Shown: positions 1 through 12,599 of the stretch, one piece after another | How the letters are laid out: each line of letters opens with the position of its first letter | How positions within the stretch are numbered: the stretch's first letter is position 1 | Source: Siphlonurus alternatus | Taxonomy: Eukaryota; Arthropoda; Insecta; Ephemeroptera; Siphlonuridae | Direction: 5' to 3' | Assembly: GCA_949825025.1 (NCBI GenBank) | Contig: OX463778.1 | Coordinates: 15,834,171 to 15,898,170 of the forward strand | DNA length: 64,000 nucleotides | Position numbers and translations under genes: made by a program | The notes under the pieces: model-generated | Told to the model about the DNA's origin: nothing | The model's database searches: none | Seen by the model: only the letters and a program-made list of their open reading frames with translations

Positions 1-1761
1 AAAGTCCATAATTAAGACGTAAACATGTTCAAGCACGTTGATAGACACGTTTTAAAAAGTTACAATTGCTGAATTTAAATATATATTATATTTTTATTAA
101 ATCTTGTCACTGAAATTCTATTTGAAGCTGATTGTATAGCATTCGTGATATCTGTTGCCAGTAGTAGACTTGACACTAAAAGCAAACGTAATTTGCTCAC
201 TGCAAATGGTTTCTATACCAATAGATAAATAATTATACTGTATATTTATATTTTATGTAATGTTATGTAGGACAAAATCTGTCCTTTGAAGTGTTATCTC
301 TCTATTTCTCTCTCTTTCTCACTCTCCCTCCCCTGGCTTAGATTTTGACGAGTATAGCTAGCAGGTGCGAAAGGTGTATGTTATAATTCTAGTGAGAAGT
401 GTATATGGATAGAATTGGGAACGATGCCAGACTTTGATCGATTTGACATAACGTATGCTAGGCAGCAGCAGAAAGAGCGAACAATCGTAATAAAAAAAAA
501 AAAAAAAGTACGATGAGGGTCACCAGAAATTACTCACAATGTAATCTGTTCGAGGCAGTTCGCCAAATGAATTTTTCATTCGATAAAAATGAACAATTTT
601 TTTATTTAAACCCATTGGCTATAGCACTGTGATATTTACTTCATTTATATGCAAGACACGATTTCAGTATAGCATTGTCCCTTGAGTCATTGGAATAAAT
701 AACATTTCTACCCACAGAATTGTATTGTAGACAAATAACACACAATATTGTATTATAAAACCACCACGAAGCATTAATTAATATTAATGAACTAATGTGT
801 TTATTATCAGATTAACACAAAAAAAAAAACAGTTTATGATGTGGTGCGCATTTATGGTATTTGCATGCTATTGAATTTAAAAAGCGTTTCAATGAAAACA
901 CAGAATCTATTTTTATATTGAAATTCACTGATTTAAAAGGTGATATAGTTGTTTTACCTTAACAACTTAACATAATTATACATTTTTTTTTATATTGTTT
1001 TTTAAATTTGTAAATCATTGTAATCAGCCCTGTTATTTCATCTAATATATTACGCCTAATAAGTCGATAAGCCTTACCAAGTGTGATGAGATGAGTGATT
1101 AGTATAGTGCACGTTTATGGTCAAATTAACATCAAAATTCCTTGCGAACGCCTGAGGTATAAACTTCATTTCAATAAACAGTTCATGGAAATGTAGAGGA
1201 AAAGTATTTCTCCTCTCATGTTTTATACATAATTTAATTTGAATAAAGAGAAGTATAGTTTTAGATTATATTACATAAATTAATTATAAATACATTCATA
1301 AATGAAAAAAAAATAGCAATGAAATTTACATAATTTTAAAATAAGAGGCTATAACTTAAATTAGATATAGAACTTAGATATAGAACCTTAAATTACAGAT
1401 GAAAACATACATAAATTACAATTAAATGTTTCACACAGTGTTTCACAACTGATTAGCGTAGTAGGCAATGGGGTGATTTTTTTTATAAAACAAGGAAAAA
1501 CAAAACAATTAAGAAATTTACATTTATTACAAATTATTGTATCCTGCAGAATGTAAATAAAGATAATACAAGTTATCTATTATCAAAACAATTAATAGAA
1601 ATTAAATTAAATATGTCAACTTGCTGTGACTGAAAGAACTGTGGAAACTTTGTTCAAAAACAATTACTTAAATAGAGCAAATCATATCTGAATGGTAGCA
1701 CACAATTAAAGTTATTGCTGGTAACTATCCATGTGAATACATTAAAGTTAATATTAATATA
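1..1761. other. AT-rich intergenic DNA, no gene seen
   Basis: I see no supported coding region. There is a CT-rich patch near 297-331, an A16 run at 492-507 and many short AT-rich stretches. Nothing resembles an exon or a known repeat. Confidence 0.6.
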
Positions 1762-1875
1762 GGGCTGCAAGATTCACAAACTAAGATAACCAGGTTTCTC
1801 ATTAACCACGGCTAGCGTCATTTTAACTCAATGATACTAGTAATGAGAAATCTGGTTAACTTTCTGGGAAATTCC
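1762..1875. mobile_element. Degenerate MITE of the ATTCACGAAG-terminus group
   Basis: The left end (GGGCTGCAAGATTCACAAAC, then ATAACCAGGTTTCTCATTA) parallels the better preserved elements at 27911 and 31906. An inverted match (TAATGAGAAATCTGGTTA) sits at about 1831-1850. The outer right terminus is decayed. I infer a non-autonomous DNA transposon relic; the internal inverted repeat is directly visible. Confidence 0.5.
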
Positions 1876-2152
1876 TTAGTAAATTGCATTCATACTTATA
1901 TAATGGGATAAGTGTTCTCATTATTCTATAGTGCTTCTCACCACTCCCCACTGGAATGGATAAATTTCAAAAGCGACTTGGCACATGATGGCCTGCATGC
2001 TCTTCCAGAAGGCAGCTTTTTCTCAGTGAAGACTGACCACCTTTGCGAGGTAGCACCTCTTTGAAACCCGAGGTTCAAGAGGCTGTACTTTATATCTACG
2101 AGAGAAAGGTTCAATGTTGGCGACGTATACCGGTAAAGATGTTGGAGTCTTA

Positions 2153-2288
2153 AGCCGGTATTACACGATACAATTTTTCCTTGCAAGAAAATTTCATCTC
2201 CATACAAACAAATGGAGATTAAGTTTTCTTGTAAGGAAAAATTGTATACAATAATTAGAAAAATTGTATCGTGTAATACCGCGCGGCT
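2153..2288. mobile_element. PIF/Harbinger-like MITE, family A copy 1
   Basis: A 136-bp palindrome with termini AGCCGGTATTACACGATAC and its complement, flanked by TTA at 2150-2152 and 2289-2291. The inner arms (ATTTTTCCTTGCAAGAAAAT against ATTTTCTTGTAAGGAAAAAT) also pair. A 3-bp TTA duplication is typical of PIF/Harbinger elements. Sister copies lie at 10668, 30456 and 35279. It is too short to encode a transposase. Confidence 0.82.
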
Positions 2289-2992
2289 TTATGCTAACGA
2301 TGTCATTTCAAGGTTCTGGGATCAAAGATTGTATCAGCCATACCACCAATGCCATGCAGTAACCAGATCATATAGCTAGAAGGTTCCAAACCTGACTCAA
2401 TTCATGACAATAACTAGGAAGGTAGGTCATGGTTGCTGTAAGAAAGTTTTGCAGTATCCCTTTAAATGAAGAATGGTACAGTACAAGATGATTAATGCTA
2501 ATAAAGTGAATCCATTGACACCCCATACAAAATTTTAATCACTAAAAGATAGCAGCGTCGTATTATTTCAATGACACTTCGACGCTACTGCTATCTATTG
2601 GTGCGAGAAATTTTCCAAAGCAAGAAAAGCTTTTTTGTTCTTTTATATTTCTTTCTTAAAATTTTTATTCCTGTTTTTTTAAGTACATAGGAAAAAAAAA
2701 ATCTAATTGTGTTCAATAGAATATCTATACAATATTGGTTATGTTTATGAAAAAAGAAGAAAAAGAAAAATGTTATTAAATTTATAAAAATACGAAAGAA
2801 GATTCAAATTAAAAAAATATTATTTTTTATTTGGAATGTATACTTTAAATTTGAACAATAGGATCAGAGAATAAAAGAAAATATAATTTATATAAAAGTA
2901 AAATTATTAAACATTCAGAACAGGCTTCTATAAAGCCTTTTCATCCATGTAATTTAAGAGTGAGAAAGAAACCAGAGAGAGAGATGACGAGA

Positions 2993-2998
<6 letters not shown>
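2289..2998. other. AT-rich intergenic DNA with a small hairpin
   Basis: There is no gene here. A short imperfect palindrome spans 2547-2596 (AGATAGCAGCGTCG against CGACGCTACTGCTATCT) around an AT-rich loop, perhaps a very small MITE remnant. The rest is A/T-rich with A-runs. Confidence 0.5.

Positions 2999-3039
<41 letters not shown>
2999..3039. repeat. (GA)n microsatellite
   Basis: About 20 perfect GA dinucleotides. Leucine/serine-rich reading frames across it are artefacts of the repeat. Confidence 0.97.
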
Positions 3040-3042
<3 letters not shown>

Positions 3043-3330
3043 GTGTTAAGTTGACAGTATGTGGTAGACATGGAGGCTGCTGAGCAGGCAGTCAAGTAAG
3101 CAGATGGGAGAAGAGAGCTGCGGATAACAAGCGCGCAGTGTCGGATGAGCCGTCGTTCCTCCTCATCTTGGTGCACACGGTGGGGTGTAATCCTCGCAGG
3201 AGGGTGGTGACATTGGTGCGTGCCCCGCGTGGTAAGCAAGCAGTAGCTTCGTCGTCTAACAAGCCACGGGCCACCATGTCTGCAAACTTACCATACATAG
3301 CTACGAGCGCTTGCTTTTCATTACGCGATA
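3040..3330. other. Balanced-composition island, possible exon or regulatory element
   Basis: GC content is clearly higher than the flanks, and both strands have open frames of about 100 codons that I do not recognise. On the plus strand CGCGTG/GTAAGC at about 3230 resembles a splice donor. Either strand could be transcribed; there is no domain or protein match. It directly follows the (GA)n array. Confidence 0.3.
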
Positions 3331-3910
3331 CATGTGAGTTCGTCGTCCTTTTGCAATATATATACCGCATAGTAACTATTACAGCTAACCTTCCTTACAT
3401 ATCAAATACTATATATATATATAGATCAATGTTTACAAAATTTGTATTCGTTAGGTTTAAAGTAAAGTGTGTCAAATATATAAACAAGAGATACTTAATA
3501 GTGTAATGCAGCAATATAGCTTTTAAAAAAATTCAATACTAATCATGAACAATATATTATTGTTATCAGAAAGGAAAGATACTAAAATGAGTTTTCAATT
3601 GCATGCCAATAAAATGCATTCATATATCGATATTTGAAAATAAAAGGATCAGTAGTTTTGAAACTGATAGTATAGGAAAAGAAATATGATATTTTCATCG
3701 TGATTTTTCAACATCTGTATGATACACATATGACATGTAGTACACAGTATTTGACATGCAGTGCACACTCAGTATTACGGTGTCAGTGAAGTACTCGTTT
3801 CTCCTTTATTTTTTATCTTTCCATTGAGATGAGCAGGTGTACACGAGATACGACTGTTTTTTGCCTCTCTAACAACTTCACCTATACATCAACTTTGAGT
3901 GTGTGTTGAA

Positions 3911-3975
3911 CCCTTGGTGAATCGAACCTTTGCATCAGAAACAGTGAGGTATTACCAAGTCAAACAGGTGCATCA
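3911..3975 (-). mobile_element. tRNA-like SINE head (relic)
   Basis: On the minus strand the segment reads GACTTGGTAATACC (box A-like D arm), then TTTCTGATG, then GGTTCGATTC (a perfect box B) at 3919-3928. Spacing fits a tRNA, but the acceptor stem does not close, so I favour a tRNA-derived SINE fragment over a functional tRNA gene. Confidence 0.45.
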
Positions 3976-4221
3976 TATATTTGTCTGCTACTGAGGGAAC
4001 CGAAGAAACTTCAGTTAAGATAGGATGGTACTTTAAACTTTTATTAAAGAGCAGTAGTTTGCAAGCAGTTTCATTAAAAAATCAATATATTTAAGGATCA
4101 CATTTAATTATTTATATATTATGCTGATATTGTATAATACAAATAAAATAGCAGTACGTAGCATAATTATGATATTACATTAATTTGTTCAGTAGAAAAC
4201 AGTACTGTATGTATATGATAT

Positions 4222-4395
4222 CAGGCACGAATACAGGAAAAAAAATCGGGGGGAGGGGGGGGGGGGGAGAAGCTCTTCATAAGGCCAATGATAAAAAAAT
4301 ATTGGATTGGGAGAAATGCCTATATTGCCCATGTTAAATCCAAAATTTTGACGGGAGCCGCAGCCCCCCCGGCCCCCACCCTGGATCCACGCCTG
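4222..4395. mobile_element. hAT-like MITE with an 8-bp target duplication
   Basis: The element starts CAGGCACGAATACAGG and ends CCTGGATCCACGCCTG, imperfect complements in the CAG...CTG form usual for hAT. TATGATAT occurs immediately outside both ends (4214-4221 and 4396-4403), an exact 8-bp duplication. Inside are a G-run near 4250-4267 and a C-rich stretch near 4365-4380. It has no coding capacity. Confidence 0.85.
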
Positions 4396-4403
4396 TATGA
4401 TAT

Positions 4404-6502
4404 GCTAATAAATTACAAGTCCACTATTATTTATTACAAGTGCATTTTGAAAGTTTATTTTATAATTTTTTAATTTATTTTGTTCTTGCATTTAAATATT
4501 GCAATTTGAGAGACCTGCACTGTTTTCAAAAACGTTAAACTGCCTTTGTTTTATCACACCAGGTAATATAGGTCACACAAGCCCACCTTATTTCATGTCC
4601 TTGAAACAACAACCTAGTGGTGAGTAATAACATAATAATATGAATTATATTATTCAACTGTGGTAGTCAGGTACCTTTTATAAAATAGATACAAAATAAA
4701 TAAATATATTTTAATTACAAAAATAGCTGTTATGTACTCTGCTACTATAGTTTTTTTAAATTGCAAGTGTATAGCTGTTAATTATATTGATATCGATTAC
4801 AGTGAATTCAGACAAAGGGTTGCAAAGAAATTAGCATATATATTTGATTAACAGGTGCAGCTGTGGTTCAACTTTTTAAGAAAACTATACTCGAATCAGC
4901 TATATTTGTTAATTATTATAATTAATCAGTTATGACATGAAACTGAATTGATAATAATATTTTTTAGCAAATGTATGAACTTGATCCAGGCTTGTTAAAG
5001 TAAAAAAATGTTTGATTTTGTTAAAAATGAATATAGCACACTAAAGAAACAGATACTGTATGATCAGGGAGATTGTAATGTTAAAAAAAAGAATTAAAGA
5101 TATTAATTCTTTGGTTAAACTCTTCTATAGATACAAAAAGAATTAAAGTTTAGTGTTCATAACTTTAATGTGATTTACCAAAAAAAATCGTCATATTTTC
5201 CAACATTTCTATAGCTGGTGAGTGGGTTCGATTTTTGTCTATGACGAACTTTTTAATACATTTGTGTTTGAATGCTGAACAGACGGGACATGAGAATTAA
5301 TCGTCCTCCAAGACGCCCTAAGTGCAAGGTTCTTTATAGTGATAGATTTGAGCTAGATTACAGCAAGAAATGTGATTCATATAAAGTAACGTTGGACTGT
5401 AATAATAATGGCTGGCGTCCACTTTTTCTTTCTTATCGTAGGCATAAATTGTGAGGATGCCATAACATTTATTTGATGACATCTAAAGTGCAAGGTGATA
5501 AGTATGTACACTAGGGAATATCACACTGTACTTTAAGTTATGAAACTCAATTTCTTGGAATGGAGATATCATAAAAAAAATCCATATAACCATCTGGAAA
5601 CTTTCTGCAACTTCTATGCAATTAAATTGAGTTAATTAACTCTATATTTTAGTATAACATAGAACTTTTTAATATTATTGAAATAAATGGATTTTTATGA
5701 GTGGACAGTAGATAATAATAAAAATTAGGTCTATTAATTCGTAAATACATAATCGGATGAGAACAAGAAATAATTTTCCTTAATATTAATTATACAGAAG
5801 CTTCAACGTATTATTGATTCATTATAATTATAGCATTATAATTACATTTTGAATTTATAATCTTTGTTAATCATAATTAGTGAAAAAACAAGAGTATTGG
5901 AAAGAAGCAATAAGTATATTTTATTACATTAAGTGTTGAGTCGCATCGATAAGCTGAAGATTGTTTTCCATGTAACTACGTCTCAAGATGGTGCCTTCTC
6001 AAATTATCAGTTTATTTTAGAAAGTTTACGTGAAACTTTATCAGTTCTTTACTTAATAACCAAAGAGGCAATATTTGTTTATCATATTAAATTGAGACTC
6101 GGGGGAAGAAGAAATTACCTTTCACTACATAAACTTCAACAACAAAATTTCTTGGTATTCTACTAATATCAGTATAATATTTATTTTGTTCACTAAAATA
6201 AAGCTTGATGTAAAACTCTATAAGGGTGAGTATCTTCTCCCACTAATTTGCAACAGTTAGGGCCGATAAGTTGCTCAGTAGCACGCACGGCTGGGGGCGT
6301 CTCATTAATGAATGATCCACACAGATACGTTTTGTTAGAGGTGAAATACGTATACGGTTATTTCAACTTATTTCTTTTCAGAACCAACTTGATCAATTTG
6401 TTATAGCTACCTAAGAGATTGGTTTGATGTAAATACAGTCACAAGGAAGATAATGAAAGTGAGTTGGTAGACATTGTTTTGATGCGTTTTTGTGTTACTT
6501 AA
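4404..6502. other. AT-rich intergenic DNA, no gene seen
   Basis: Only short open frames occur (for example 5272-5454 and 5933-6166), without recognisable domains, splice context or codon bias. There are A-runs near 5082 and 5572 and no clear repeat family. Confidence 0.55.
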
Positions 6503-6699
6503 AGGTGGATTTACATGGATGCTTTTCAGCACCCAATGCGAATAATATGCAGCTGTAACTTATTATACACTGGATGCCATATTTGGTGATTTACCAAAGT
6601 TCAATACGCGATTTTGGTGTCACAACTCAGCGAATTTGCTTGAAGCATGAGATTCCACGTCGTGCGATTCAAAATCGTGTCGCTCATGTGAATTCACCT
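6503..6699. mobile_element. PIF-like MITE, family C (GGATTCAC termini), degenerate copy
   Basis: It starts AGGTGGATTTACATGG and ends CATGTGAATTCACCT, inverted relatives of each other, followed by TTA (TAA before it). Internal words GCGAATAATATGC and CTGTAAC align with the cleaner copies at 18775 and 18998. The reading frame inside is incidental. Confidence 0.72.
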
Positions 6700-6702
6700 T
6701 TA

Positions 6703-7422
6703 CGCATTATTAACAATATGATCATGAAAAAAAAAAATAGACATAATCACGCGTATCTGCTTAATATAGCATATGTAGTAAAATAAATTTTAAAGTACCC
6801 CATCTAGTAATAAAAGCTCTTTTTGGTGTATATTATAGCTACTATACAATGGGGTACATGCTAATGTATTGGTTTCGCTTTTATGACAATATTTTTAATA
6901 TTTAGGATGTGCGGCATTATTTCCACACATTGAACACATCATTGTTTCATTGAAATTCACGGGAGCAAGAAATGTGAAACCGAACATTTTTTTAGAGTGC
7001 AAGACTTAAATATTTGAATGAACAAAGTCATGAATTCTTTTAATTATAAATATGAAATAAAAGTAATATCATGGCATTCAATATTTTATTATTCTTTTTT
7101 TTAATGAATGCTTTACATCAATCTTGATTAAAAAAACGTTAATGCTTTGTCATTTTATTGTTAAACATTAGAAGAAAACAGGAAAGTAACATATTATATA
7201 CAATACATACATTATACTGTATAAAAAAGGAATAGCAGTAATTAGTTGGCATTGCAATTATCGTTTTTTAATGATTCGTAAAATAACAAATAATATACAG
7301 ATACCACAGTCAAATGAGAATTTTATACAAAATTGAACTACTTATAAGTGTGTATATTTATAGTTTCTAATTCTAAAATAATATTATAAAGCTGATACAA
7401 ATCGAATAACAACCTATAAACA

Positions 7423-7425
<3 letters not shown>
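6703..7425. other. AT-rich intergenic DNA
   Basis: No gene, RNA or repeat family could be supported in this stretch. Confidence 0.55.

Positions 7426-7478
<53 letters not shown>
7426..7478. repeat. (GA)n microsatellite
   Basis: About 26 GA dinucleotides, perfect apart from the GAA at the start. Confidence 0.97.
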
Positions 7479-7479
<1 letters not shown>

Positions 7480-7481
<2 letters not shown>

Positions 7482-7700
7482 TTAGTCCCCAACGGACAGC
7501 CAGGCAGGGGCAGATCCAGCTCCGCTGCTCTGTGGGAGGGGAGGAGGGATATTGCCCTATCCTGCAATGTTAAAATTTGGAGTGGGAGGGGGGCGACCGG
7601 TGGGGGTTGTAACACTTTCAATGTATTTTGGGACCCTATCGCCCCTCCTCCCTTGCATCGGCCAACAGCCAGGACAACTTGTGTCCCCCCCCCATAATTA
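7480..7700. other. GC-rich patch with a hAT-like terminus
   Basis: This is a G/C-rich segment in an AT-rich setting. CAGGGGCAGATCCAG at 7505-7519 resembles a hAT terminal repeat and the terminus of the element at 4222. I could not find a matching inverted end or a duplication; C9 occurs near 7685. Possibly a one-ended hAT fragment. Confidence 0.3.
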
Positions 7701-7739
7701 TATTAGTATGGTATTATATTATATTAGTATATTATAGAG

Positions 7740-10072
7740 GGCTAATTATAATATCAGTTTTTTTGTAAGATTTGTTTGCACCTTAGCAGTAACATCCTCA
7801 AAATTGCGTTGAAAGATGGTGGCTTAAATAATATTCGAGTATCAAATTTCTCTATCCTTGCATGTTAATTATTTACATGACTAAGACGTCAATGCGCTTT
7901 ACTGCACAATTTTAAATGTTTAAATAAAAAAAATAACCATAATTTCAGGTCCTTTATGCAAAATGTTAACAATAAAAAAAACATGCAGGTTAATCCAAGT
8001 TAATTTTGTAATGCGCCGAATCACATGTATGAATCCGCATTGAAATATGAGTTGAATTTGAAAGTTGACATAAAAATGAGATTTAACGATTAGTCTCAGT
8101 TACTTCGGAGTCAAAGAATATTTCCCTACAAACGAATAGAATGAAATCAATGTTAAAAAATCAAGAATGTTCTAAAACTTAATCGCTTATAAATGGTTTG
8201 AGCAAATTCGGTCTTGCAGTTTTTTTACAACAGCTCCATTTCCGGTTTTCGTCCATAAAGCCAATGATAAACTTCTACCTCAATTTTCACAAGAATGATA
8301 AGACAGATCCTCTTCTAAATTTGTATTTGGATGCTGCATGAGTTCTATGTCCTCTGCAAGTCTTGTTGCATTCAGGTGCTACGATTGCGAGATATCAACC
8401 TACTGAGATTTATCCTTAAGAGTTGTACTCGAATTTCTTTTCACTACACATTAATATTCACGTGGTTGACAGACGTGGTACAAATACTGTAAGGCCCACT
8501 TGCTGTGTCTTGTCATGTAGCGGTGCTTGGCCGAGGAGGAGCAACCCTCTTGATGAGGGACTGACCGACGCAGATAACCTTTGCTCGGTGCTCGATCAAG
8601 CGGACGGCACGCACTTACCTCATTGCAGCACAAAAACATCCGAACCTTATTTTTTTATATCCTATGTGAATATCATACAAATTGCTAACATTATGCTATG
8701 TATGTTTCTAAATTTGAGAACAAATTTAGGTATCAAAGATCAAGTGCGTTAGTTAAATTGCGAGATTTATTCAATATGTACTAATTATAGTCATAAAAAG
8801 TGGAACAGAGACGAGAGATTGGATTGCACTTATTTTGATCAAGACTTTGGTAATTATTGAACGAAAATAAATTTACACCTGAATTCAAGTGAACTAATGA
8901 CAATTTTAACTATGGTGTACAAAGAAATGTAATTGAAAATATTTTATGATACTGAGGATGTTAAAAAAGTCAACAATTTACGTGACTTATAATTTAGGTC
9001 CTATATTTTAGTTTTAGCATTACCCAATTAATTTTTTATTTATTCAATGCTATATTAAATAGATAGTGGAGGATGTCTGTACAAATTTTCTCCCATTTCC
9101 CCTATCTTAAGTCACTGAATCAGTAATAAATATATTCATAATTTAATTTTATGTAATTATTTTACTATAATAATTTAAATAAAAATTTGTATAGGAGTAC
9201 CAATTAAATTTTTACAAGAATTCTTAAAAACTAATTGTATCATTCAGTTAGAAACTACAAAGTCAGTACTTTCTTAAAATTATTTATACATAAATATAAG
9301 ACTCACGCCATCATTACGTTGCTAAAATTACTTAATGCCAATTAAAAATAATCAAGTTCAATTCCTCGCAAGAAAAATGTTTGGTATAATTAAGTTGATG
9401 ATTGAAAAAAATCTTCAATATTTACTCTTCATTTTAAAGTGCACTTAGTTTTGTAACAGTGCACTAGTTAGGAAGCCATGGCTCCTGTCAGGTTCAAGTT
9501 AGAAGGCACATGACGTCTTCTTCTTCTTGAGGCAGTAAAGTGGCGTGTCATGGTAGTGGCATGGCGAGCGGAACTTGCACTTCCAGCAATCAGCACCTTC
9601 AAGAGAGTGCCAAAGTTATAAAGTACTTGTAAGTCGTCCTGCGCTTGCTAAAGTGTCTTCAATAATTTAATTAAGTAATATAATATTATGACATCGTGAT
9701 TCTATTGTGCATTAAAGAAGAAAACTTGTGATAATTTTATTTTATATAAAAGTGTCACAAAAGTATTTCTTTCTCTACCTCACATTTTTTAACTTAACCC
9801 TGTTGTATATAGGGTATAAATTATACTGATCCATGCTTCTTGTTTTCAGCTTAGCAAGGCGTAGCATTATTTAGGATTTTATGGATTCTTTCCATAATCC
9901 ATCACAGTATTTATTTTGTCTATAGTTTTTCCTCATATTTGATCATGAGGAGCGATTAACAAGACACTTCAAGCAGCAATTAAAACAATTATAGTAAACA
10001 TTTCCTTTTATGTACGAATATAAAATCCAATGTTTATTCCCAACCAATTAATTTAATTAATTATTTTTCTTT
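7740..10072. other. AT-rich intergenic DNA with one exon-like island
   Basis: Mostly featureless A/T-rich sequence. The exception, about 8470-8640, is listed separately. Near 9510-9600 there is slightly GC-richer unique sequence without a recognisable signal. Confidence 0.5.
8451..8640 (-). other. Balanced-composition island with a minus-strand donor-like site
   Basis: GC is well above the flanks, with open frames on both strands (62 codons on minus, about 109 on plus). On the minus strand ATGAG/GTAAGT, with its boundary between 8619 and 8618, matches the consensus 5' splice site exactly. No protein family is recognised. It could equally be a conserved non-coding element. Confidence 0.3.
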
Positions 10073-10252
10073 AGATGGGTTTACAGGATCGATATTTTAG
10101 CGTGACGTGATACGAATATTGCGCACTTACTCTAAAATCCTAAAACAGTCATCTTGTTTTTTCATCACAAAGTGGAAAATTCGCTTCCAAAACGAATTTC
10201 ACGACAAGCACGTCAAAAATTTCATCATATCTCGCTCATGTAACACCACCTC
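10073..10252. mobile_element. PIF-like MITE, family C, highly degenerate copy
   Basis: Left-end words (GGGTTTACAGGATCGAT, then GATACGAATATTGCGCACTT) line up with copy C1 at 18775 (GGATTCACATGGCGAT, GCGAATAATGCGCACTT). The right end, ATATCTCGCTCATGTAA, is a decayed inverted terminus. The open frame across it is incidental. Confidence 0.5.
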
Positions 10253-10667
10253 AAGTGTTAGAAAATATGATAAACATTGCCCCTCCTTCACGGTGCCCAT
10301 CAGAGTTAGTCTAGTGGCTGATATTTGCCGAGTTTGTGAGCAAGACGAGGCCAGGCAAACATTTACCGACACAAAACTCGATTATCCGGCACTGCTATAC
10401 GAGAAGGAGGAGAGTTATTAAACCGTCGCGGGCAGCACGAACGAGAAAAAAACGAGCTCTAATTGTCTCGCGACAGGAAATTAAGAAAACTTTGTTCTTT
10501 TCATTTTTTTTTATTCATAACACGCAATATATAAGACATTAATATAAAACATGCTGGAATTTTAAAAATTATAACAGTGTGAGAATTTATAATTACTTGA
10601 TTTTAAATTTTTTATAATAGTGCTGGAACTCTGAAATTCACTCTTAACACTAATCGCATGTTCTTTA

Positions 10668-10821
10668 AGCCTATATTACACGATATAATTTTTCTAGTTA
10701 TTGTATACAATTTTTCCTTACAAGAAAATTTAATCTCCATTTGTTTGTGTTGAGAAGAAATTTTCTTGCAAGGAAAAATTGTATACAATAATCAGAAAAA
10801 TTGTATCGTGTAATATAGGCT
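10668..10821. mobile_element. PIF/Harbinger-like MITE, family A copy 2
   Basis: Near-perfect palindrome with termini AGCCTATATTACACGATA and its complement, flanked by TTA at 10665-10667 and 10822-10824. Inner arms TTGTATACAATTTTTCCTT and its complement also pair. It is the best preserved family A copy and a useful reference for the others. Confidence 0.88.
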
Positions 10822-10824
10822 TTA

Positions 10825-12204
10825 GACAGGACACTTAATTAATTCGTACAAATTATGTCAGAAAAGATGGTAAAATATCTTCATTTTCAATAAATTTTAT
10901 ACGTTTTTTCGTATATTCTACCAGTTTTTTTAAGCCTTAAGGTTACGTCTGAAAAATGCTGGAAATGAAGCAAATTTCATAGTGTTTGCTTCCAATTAAT
11001 TGTTATATATGACAATTAGAAGCGGAAATGAGTATAAATTGCGTCATTTCCAGAAATTTACAGGGACAATCTTACCATTGAAACATGCATTGTAGTTCAA
11101 TATCAAGGGTGTGCTTGACAAAATTTAATTTTATGTAATTAATCATTGGAAATTATTAGTGCATGTATATCAAAATTCTACTAATATATAATGCATATTA
11201 TATTACTCCATGGGTTTATTGAATTATACCAAATTGAGACGGATATCATCATGTTCAAAGGGATGCTAGTTGGAAGTGAGTGCTGGTAATTAACCTGTGT
11301 GGGGAAGCTCATAATTAATTCTCTCTCATCTCGCGATTTAAACTGGGTCACCTGATAAGATAGAGAAAACATTTTCGAGGCCTTTACCTTCTATTTTTAA
11401 CCTGAATTTCCTCAAAACCACTTTTTAATAAAGGTTTTCTAATAATAATTATAATATTTTCCACATTTTAAATTAATTACTTGATTAAAGATGTAGTTTT
11501 TTTAAGTTAAAAATAAAAAAGTCAATCCCTTATTTGCTAGAGACGCTAAAGTTTTCTTTAATTTTCTCTTTTTCTTTACAATAATGCGTCGTCAAAGCTT
11601 CCATTGACTTTCTTTACAAGAGAACTTTTCCTTCTACATTAAAAAGTCAAAAGCATTTTTTTTTATTTTATTTTTGTAATCATGAATTAGCATTCTACAG
11701 AAGACAGTTTTTTAGTTTTATTTTTTTAACAATTTTAGCAAAAAAAATTCAAACTTTTTTCACTTTTTTATATAAAAAAAGTGAAAGGTAAAAATTTGTG
11801 TAGCTTTCAAAACGTTTATATTAAATTTACATTTTAAACAATTAAAATATTTATAGTAATTCTCAGTAAAAAACTAAAAAAAAAAAAAACATTTGACCTA
11901 TTATACTGTATCTGCAGTCAAATGTCATAATTTTGATAAGTAATAATTTGTGTGGTTATTTTTGTACATTATTGTGATTGAAATTAATAACATTAATTGT
12001 TGTTGTGTAGTGCATGAGGCTCAAGGGCTCTCTCTGTGGTTATACGAGTAACATCGCTCCCCTCGTGGTCGCACTTTAAAGTGGTGTATAATGCCAGGAT
12101 TAGCGCAGATCAGCTGCTCATTATTACAGCAAAGGGTGATGGAACTGAGTGGCACATACTCACATAGTGCTTATCTGATACACAAACATATCAATTTTGA
12201 CTTC
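10825..12204. other. AT-rich intergenic DNA
   Basis: No gene could be supported. A12 or longer A-runs occur near 11876-11890. About 12005-12180 has a GC-richer stretch (GTGGTTATACGAG near 12038) that vaguely recalls a tRNA D arm but lacks a box B, so I do not call a SINE there. Confidence 0.5.
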
Positions 12205-12488
12205 TAGCTACAACAGAAAATCAAAACAATATTAAGACAATGTGATATTTTTCACACAATACTCGTCTCAATAAACGCTTGCCAAGAACTTGAACCTCGA
12301 TTCGTAATCAGAAAGTCGTGAGTTCGATCCAAGCCATGTGAAAAATTCCAGTGGTGCCTTGAATCGAACTCACGACTTTCTGATTACGAATCTCGAGGTT
12401 CAAGTTCTTGGCAAGCGTTTATTGAGACGAGTATTGTGTGAAAAATATCACATTGTCTTAATATTGTTTTGATATTCTGTTGTAGCTA
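12205..12488. repeat. 284-bp near-perfect palindrome with tRNA-like arms
   Basis: Left arm about 12205-12331 and right arm about 12355-12488 are complementary with very few mismatches; the spacer is about 23 bp. Each arm holds CGTAATCAGAAAGTCGTGAG followed by TTCGATCC, resembling an anticodon arm plus box B. A related minus-strand sequence lies at 33199-33262. No target duplication was identified. A head-to-head SINE dimer or a foldback element are both possible. Confidence 0.8.
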
Positions 12489-12500
12489 CAACATATAATA

Positions 12501-12503
<3 letters not shown>

Positions 12504-12576
<73 letters not shown>
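12504..12576. repeat. (TA)n microsatellite between two palindromes
   Basis: About 36 TA dinucleotides. It lies between the 284-bp palindrome and the 1.56-kb palindrome; a short (AT)n also borders the far end of the large palindrome (14133-14144). Ile-Tyr frames here are artefacts. Confidence 0.97.
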
Positions 12577-12579
<3 letters not shown>

Positions 12580-12599
12580 AGCACCCAAAGCCGAATTCG

